DNA from: JBOHER01 sp050701115
GTDB lineage: Bacteria; Actinomycetota; Actinomycetes; Mycobacteriales; Pseudonocardiaceae
Direction: 5' to 3'
Assembly (NCBI GenBank): GCA_050701115.1
Contig: JBOHER010000085.1
Location: forward strand, 1 to 17,662
DNA length: 17,662 nt
Below, in pieces: positions 6,618 to 17,662 of this stretch. Numbering within the stretch: the stretch's first letter is position 1; every line of letters starts with the position of its first letter. The notes beneath the pieces are model-generated. The model saw nothing but the letters and a program-made list of their open reading frames with translations, had not been told where the DNA came from and did no database searches. Position numbers and translations under genes: made by a program.

Positions 6618-6675
6618 GTTACGGGCAGTCGGCTCGAGTCGATGTACAGCATGCGGAACTTGTCGATCATGGTGT

Positions 6676-6681
6676 GGGAGG
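6676..6681 (+). promoter_or_regulatory. Ribosome binding site of the kinase-helicase gene
   Basis: GGGAGG lies 5 nt before the GTG at 6687. This decides the start over several in-frame upstream codons (GTG 6588, ATG 6642, 6651 and 6669) that have no such site; the first of these lies inside the promoter/palindrome. Confidence 0.65.
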
Positions 6682-6686
6682 GCGAA

Positions 6687-12916
<6,230 letters not shown>

Positions 12917-12917
<1 letters not shown>

Positions 12918-15835
12918 TGACAGAGACGACGAGGACGATGACGAGCACCTTCACCGCCGGTTCCCTGGTCTCCACGCGCGGACGCGACTGGGTCGTGCTG
13001 CCGGAAAGCGCCGACGACATGCTCGTACTGCGCCCGCTGGGCGGGGCCGACGACGACGTCGCGGCCGTCTTCCCGGCGTTCGAGGAGGTTCGCCAGGCCG
13101 AGTTCGAGCCGCCGTCGGCTGACGACCTCGGCGACGCACTCGCCGCGGGCCTGCTGCGCTCCGCGCTGCGCATCGGCTTCCGCTCGGGTGCCGGGCCGTT
13201 CCGTTCGCTCGCCGGGATCGCCGTCGAGCCACGGGCCTACCAGCTGGTCCCGCTGATGATGGCCCTGCGGCAGAAAACCGTGCGCATGCTGATCTCCGAC
13301 GATGTCGGCATCGGCAAGACCGTTGAGGCCGGTCTCGTCGCGAGCGAGCTCCTCGCGCAGGGAAGCGCGCAGAGGCTGGCCGTGCTGTGCTCGCCAGCGC
13401 TGGCCGAACAGTGGCAGGAGGAGCTGCGCACCAAGTTCGGCATCGACGCCGAGCTGGTCCTTGCCTCCACGGTCTCCACACTGGAACGCGGGCTCGACCT
13501 GGGGCAGTCACTGTTCGACAAGCACCGGCACGTGGTGGTTTCCACGGACTTCATCAAGTCCACCCGGCACCGCGACGACTTCGTCAAGCACTGCCCCGAT
13601 CTGGTCATCGTGGACGAGGCGCACAGCTGCGTCGCGGCGGACGACGGCGCCTCCACCCAGAGCCAGCTGCGCCACGAGTTGCTGCGGCGCGTCGCCGCCG
13701 ATACCGACCGCCACCTGCTGCTGGTGACCGCGACCCCGCACAGCGGCAAGGAAAGCGCCTTTCGCGCGCTGCTCGGCCTGGTCGAGCCGGAGCTGGCCGC
13801 ATCCGACCTCGAATCCGACGCGGGACGTCGCCTGCTGGCCGCGCATTTCGTGCAGCGCAAGCGAGCCGACGTGCGCCAGTTCCTCACCGTGCACGACGGG
13901 CTGGCCGACGACAGCCTGCGCGAGGACACCACGTTCCCCTCGGACCGGTTCTTCAAGGACGAGACCTACCGGCTTTCCCCCGCCTACCGAGCACTGCTCG
14001 ACGACGCCATCGCCTACGCGGGCGAGCGGGTGAGCGCCGCCGGTGACCGGGGCAAGCGCGAGGCCCGGATCGCCTGGTGGTCGGCGATCGCACTGCTGCG
14101 TTCGCTGGTCTCCTCGCCGAGGGCCGCCGCCCAGACCCTGCGCACGAGGTCGGCGGCGGCGACGGCCGCCACCGCCGAGGAAGCCGACCGGCTCGGTGCC
14201 CCGCTGACCCGTGACGCTTCCGACAGCGACGCGCTGGAAGGTCTCGACGTCGCCCCCGGCGCGCAGACCGAGGACGCGGGGGCACGGCTGGCCGAGCTGG
14301 CCGAGCGAGCGGCGGCGCTGGCGGGAACGGCCGAGGACCGCAAGCTTGCCGCCCTGGTCAAGCACCTCAAGGCGCTGCTCGCGGACGGCTATCACCCGAT
14401 CGTCTTCTGCCGCTACATCCCCACCGCCGACTACGTCGCCGAACATCTGGACGGCAACCTCGGCAGCAGAACCGTCGTGCGTTCGGTGACCGGCACGCTG
14501 TCCCCGCAGCAGCGCCTGCAGCGGATCGAGGAACTGGCGCAGGAGGCCGGTGCGGACGCCGCGGCGCGGCGCGTGCTGGTCGCCACCGACTGCCTGTCCG
14601 AGGGCGTGAACCTGCAGCATCACTTCGACGCCGTGGTCCACTACGACCTGGCCTGGAACCCCACTCGACACGACCAGCGCGAGGGCCGGGTCGATCGCTA
14701 CGGTCAGAAGCGGGACACCGTCAAGGTCATCACCCTCTACGGCAACGACAACGGTATCGACGGCAAGGTCCTGGAAGTCCTGATCAAGAAGCACCGCCAG
14801 ATCCGGAAAGATCTGGGCATCTCGGTCTCCGTCCCCGACGCCAGCTCCTCCGGCGTGACGGATGCGATCGTCGAATGGCTGCTGATGCGCAACCGCCGTC
14901 CTGAGCAGGCAGAGCTGTTCGAAGTGGAGGCTGTCAACGACAAGGCGGCGGCGCTGGAGGTGGACTGGAAATCGGCCGCCGAGCGGGAGACGACCTCCCG
15001 TTCGCGGTTCGCCCAGCGTTCTATCCATCCGGAGGAGGTTGCCCGCGAGGTCGCCGCGGTCCGGGACGCCCTGGGCCGCGCGGACGAGATCCACGGCTTC
15101 GCCCGGCATGCGCTTTCCGCGCTGGAGGCTGTCCTGCGGGACGACGGTGCGGGCGGCTTCACCGCGGATCTGAACGGTACGCCGGTCGGGCTGCGCGACG
15201 CCCTCGCGCCGATGCTCGGCGGCGACGCCGTCGAGACCGGACGCCAGGTGCCGCTGCGCGCGACGGCAGCGGTGGCGCGCGGCGAGGCCGCCCTGGTCCG
15301 CACCGACCCGGTGGTGGGTGCGCTCGCCGGGTACGTGCTCAACGCTGCCCTCGACGGCAAGGCGGGCGGACCCCGGCCCGCCCGCCGCTGCGGGGTTATC
15401 CGCACGAGCAGTGTTGAGACCCGCACGACTCTCCTGCTGGTGCGCTACCGCTTCCATCTCACGTTGCCGTCCAGGGCGGGACAGCGGCAGCTGGTCGCCG
15501 AGGACGCCCGCCTGCTCGCCTTCCAGGGTGCGCCTGCGGGCGCCACCTGGCTGCCCGCCGAGGAAGCACTGGGACTGCTGGACCTGACCGCCGACGAGAA
15601 CACCGACCCGGCGTTCGGTGAGCGAACCATGCGACGGGTGCTGGACGCGCTGCCCGCCGCGAACCCGCACCTGGAGTCCTATGGGGACGAACTGGCCGCC
15701 GAGCTGCTCGCCTCCCACCGCCGGGTCCGCGGCGCCTCCGGCGAGATCGTCCGTGGCGTCAACGTGACCGCGCAGAAACCCGCCGACATCCTCGGCGCCT
15801 ATGTCTACCTGCCGGTGTCGGGAGGGGCCGCCTGA
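12917..15835 (+). CDS. SNF2/HepA-type helicase, DrmD-like
   Basis: A 972-aa superfamily 2 ATPase. The ATG at 12917 overlaps the preceding TGA as TGATG; an ATG seven codons on is an alternative start. The N-terminal 110 residues form a family-specific domain, ending at the Q-motif-like EPRAYQLVPL. The first RecA lobe has DDVGIGKTVEAGL (Walker A Lys134), CSPALAEQWQEEL, DEAH (233-236) and TATPHSGK. An insert of about 170 residues, rich in charged helices, follows. The second lobe (about 475-640) has IVFCRYIPTADYVAEHL, ATDCLSEGVNLQ and motif VI QREGRVDRYGQ (587-597), the form seen in HepA/RapA-like SNF2 proteins. The last 330 residues are unassigned. Class 1 DISARM has such a helicase (DrmD) directly before its adenine methylase, as here. 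It would act as a DNA translocase or remodeller during recognition of incoming DNA; that role is inferred. Confidence 0.88.
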
Positions 15836-17662
15836 TGTCCGCCATCACCCGTAACCAGGTCTTCTCCTCGGTGCACACCGTCGGCGGCCTGCTGCCCGCC
15901 GACATGCTGGTACGCATCTCCGAGGGCAAGGACGTCAGCGGTTGCCTGCCAGCCGACTACCGCGTCGTCGGCTCGCGCTCAGTACGCGACGAGGCGGAAC
16001 GCCACTGGGACTACCTCAGGTCGGTGTGGACCGAGTTGAGGGACAAGCTGCCTCCCGCCCCGGAGGCCGACACCCCGGCCGACCCCACGGGGCTGGCGAT
16101 CACGCAGTGGCTCGCACCGCTGTTCGCCGAGCTCGGCTTCGGCGAGCTGACCGCGATCGGCGCCTCGGGCATCCCGTCCGACGACGGCGGCAAGACCTTC
16201 GCGATCAGCCACCGCTGGAACCACGTGCCCATGCACCTGACCGCGTGGAACGCCTCGTTGGACAAGCGGCCGGGCGGCGCGGGCACCGTGCCGCCGCAGT
16301 CGCTCGTGCAGGAATGCCTGAACCGCTCCGAGGCCAACCTGTGGGGTGTGCTCACCAATGGCCGCCAGCTGCGGCTGCTACGCGACTCCAGCGCCCTGGC
16401 CACCGCCTCCTACGTCGAGTTCGACCTGGAAGCCACCTTCGACGGCGAGCTGTTCAGCGAGTTCGTCCTGCTGTACCGGCTGCTGCACGTCTCCCGCTTC
16501 GCGATCGCCGACGGCTCGGCACCGGCGACGTGCTGGCTGGAGAAGTGGCGCATCGAGGCGATCGCGTCCGGCACCCGCGCATTGGACCAGCTCCGCGAGG
16601 GCGTTCAGCACGCGATCACCACGCTGGGCACCGGGTTCCTCAAGCATCCGGACAATGCCCGGTTGCGAGAGAAGGTCGACGTCGCCGCGCTGCACAACGC
16701 CCTGCTGCGGCTGGTGTATCGCCTGCTGTTCGTCTTCGTCGCCGAGGCCCGGGAGGCCCTGCACGCATCAACGTCGGACGAGCAGGCTCGGCAGCGGTAC
16801 GACACGTACTTCTCGACGGCGAAGCTGCGCGACCACGCGCGGCGACGCCGAGGCACCGCGCACGACGACCGCTACCGAGCCTTGCGGATCGTGCTGGATG
16901 CGCTCGGCGACGAGAAGGGACGACCCGAACTCGGCCTGCCCGGCCTCGGTGGCATCTTCGACAACACCGAAGCCGACGCCCCGCTCTATGGTCTGTCCCT
17001 GTCGAACGAGTACCTGCTGGCTGCCGTGCGCCACCTCTCGCAGGTCCGCGACACCAGCTCCCGTCGGGTGCGTCCGGTCGACTACCAGCATCTGGACGCG
17101 GAGGAGCTGGGCTCCATCTACGAGTCGCTGCTGGAACTGGTTCCGAGGCACAGCGCGGTGGATCGGACCTTCGAGCTGGTCGAACTGGCGGGCAATACCC
17201 GCAAGACGACCGGCTCCTACTACACGCCGTCCTCGTTGATCGAGTGTCTGCTGAACTCGACCCTGGATCCGGTCATCGACGACGCGGTCAAGCGTGGCGA
17301 GCAGGCCGCCTCGGCTGCTGGCCACTCCGACCCCACGGAATCCATCGAGGGGGAGTTGCTGTCCCTGACGGTGTGCGACCCGGCCTGCGGGTCCGGCCAC
17401 TTCCTCGTCGCCGCCGCCCGCCGGATCGCCAAGCGCGTTGCCGCTGTGCGGGAACGAAACCCCGAGCCCACGCTGGAATCCGTTCGCCGTGCCCTGCACG
17501 AGGTCATCGCCCGCTGCGTCTACGGCGTCGACCTCAACCCGATGGCCGTCGAACTGGCCAAGGTGTCCCTCTGGCTGGAGGCCCTGGAGCCCGGCAAGCC
17601 CCTCGGATTCCTGGACGCCCACATCAAACTCGGCAACGGCCTCATCGGCGCGACGCCCGTCC
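15835..17662 (+). CDS. Class I N6-adenine DNA methylase (Eco57I/DrmMI-like), 3' end beyond window
   Basis: 609 codons are visible and the frame is open at the window edge. The ATG at 15835 overlaps the helicase stop as TGATG. SAM-binding motif I is DPACGSGHFL (Asp515 onward), and the acidic motif follows in YGVDLNPMAVELAK (563-576). Just before them is the signature GSYYTPSSLIE. The window ends at GLIGA, shortly before the expected catalytic NPP[YFW] motif, so the adenine specificity is inferred from the family. The first 450 residues are helical and include WGVLTNGRQLRLLRD (about 169-183), a strand-turn pattern also found in the N-terminal domains of type IIG enzymes and PglX. I see no ExK nuclease residues near it, so a cleavage role is doubtful. 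The enzyme probably marks host DNA as self for the two helicases upstream, as DrmMI or PglX do in DISARM and BREX. Confidence 0.88.
   Translation, partial: MSAITRNQVFSSVHTVGGLLPADMLVRISEGKDVSGCLPADYRVVGSRSVRDEAERHWDYLRSVWTELRDKLPPAPEADTPADPTGLAITQWLAPLFAELGFGELTAIGASGIPSDDGGKTFAISHRWNHVPMHLTAWNASLDKRPGGAGTVPPQSLVQECLNRSEANLWGVLTNGRQLRLLRDSSALATASYVEFDLEATFDGELFSEFVLLYRLLHVSRFAIADGSAPATCWLEKWRIEAIASGTRALDQLREGVQHAITTLGTGFLKHPDNARLREKVDVAALHNALLRLVYRLLFVFVAEAREALHASTSDEQARQRYDTYFSTAKLRDHARRRRGTAHDDRYRALRIVLDALGDEKGRPELGLPGLGGIFDNTEADAPLYGLSLSNEYLLAAVRHLSQVRDTSSRRVRPVDYQHLDAEELGSIYESLLELVPRHSAVDRTFELVELAGNTRKTTGSYYTPSSLIECLLNSTLDPVIDDAVKRGEQAASAAGHSDPTESIEGELLSLTVCDPACGSGHFLVAAARRIAKRVAAVRERNPEPTLESVRRALHEVIARCVYGVDLNPMAVELAKVSLWLEALEPGKPLGFLDAHIKLGNGLIGATPV

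Noticed and set aside
6588..6686. Upstream extension of the kinase-helicase to the GTG at 6588 or the ATGs at 6642, 6651 and 6669
   Set aside because: 6588 is the centre of the palindrome and inside the promoter; none has a Shine-Dalgarno sequence, whereas GTG 6687 has GGGAGG at 5 nt and starts the kinase 18 residues before its Gly-loop, as is usual.
6144..6686. Search for CRISPR array, tRNA, integrase or att duplication marking an island edge
   Set aside because: Only the short repeats described were found; there are no regularly spaced repeats, no cloverleaf and no recombinase gene.

Overview
The window is high-GC DNA with strongly G/C-biased third codon positions. It carries an F420 cofactor gene (fbiC), an SCO4848-type small membrane protein and a Hanks-type Ser/Thr kinase domain. 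Together these point to an actinobacterium, probably of the Pseudonocardiales/Streptomycetales kind. The lineage is inferred from gene content; no 16S gene is present.

Left part (1-3125), housekeeping envelope genes. Two small membrane-protein genes lie on the minus strand and overlap by one base: an unrecognised 62-aa protein (30-218) and an SCO4848-family protein (218-451). A secreted D-alanyl-D-alanine carboxypeptidase (502-1713, plus) diverges from them across about 50 bp. Each direction shows the same -10-like hexamer TAGCCT exactly 6 bp before a start codon, which suggests leaderless transcripts both ways. A YihY/BrkB-family membrane protein (1710-2777, minus) converges on the carboxypeptidase, and the two stop codons share the tetramer CTAG. 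The interval 2784-3125 has no convincing gene but holds an inverted repeat and a three-copy 21-bp tandem repeat that runs into the fbiC stop codon.

Middle part (3126-6686). fbiC (minus) encodes the fused CofG/CofH FO synthase for coenzyme F420 and shows both radical-SAM cysteine triads. Upstream on the same strand is a 142-aa membrane protein of unknown function with a TTG start and a good ribosome binding site. About 540 bp of gene-free DNA follows. It contains an inverted repeat, an 18-bp tandem duplication and, at the right end, a perfect 15-bp palindrome (ATGTACA-G-TGTACAT) lying over the likely -35 of the next gene.

Right part (6687-17662), a probable anti-phage defence operon that continues past the window. 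Three plus-strand genes are linked by TGATG stop/start overlaps. (1) A 2076-aa fusion: Hanks-type Ser/Thr kinase, DEAD/DELH helicase, helicase C-terminal domain, zinc-binding DUF1998/MZB domain and a C-terminal endonuclease-like fold. (2) A 972-aa SNF2/HepA-type helicase. (3) A class I N6-adenine DNA methylase, cut by the window just before its expected NPP[YFW] motif. The helicase-then-methylase order of genes 2 and 3 recalls drmD-drmMI of class 1 DISARM. Gene 1 resembles drmA and drmB (or the giant DruE of Druantia) merged into one chain and placed behind a kinase, a logic reminiscent of PglW/PglX in Pgl/BREX. My reading is a DISARM-related restriction-like system with a built-in protein-kinase control module. 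That is inference from domain architecture and gene order, not an experimental result.
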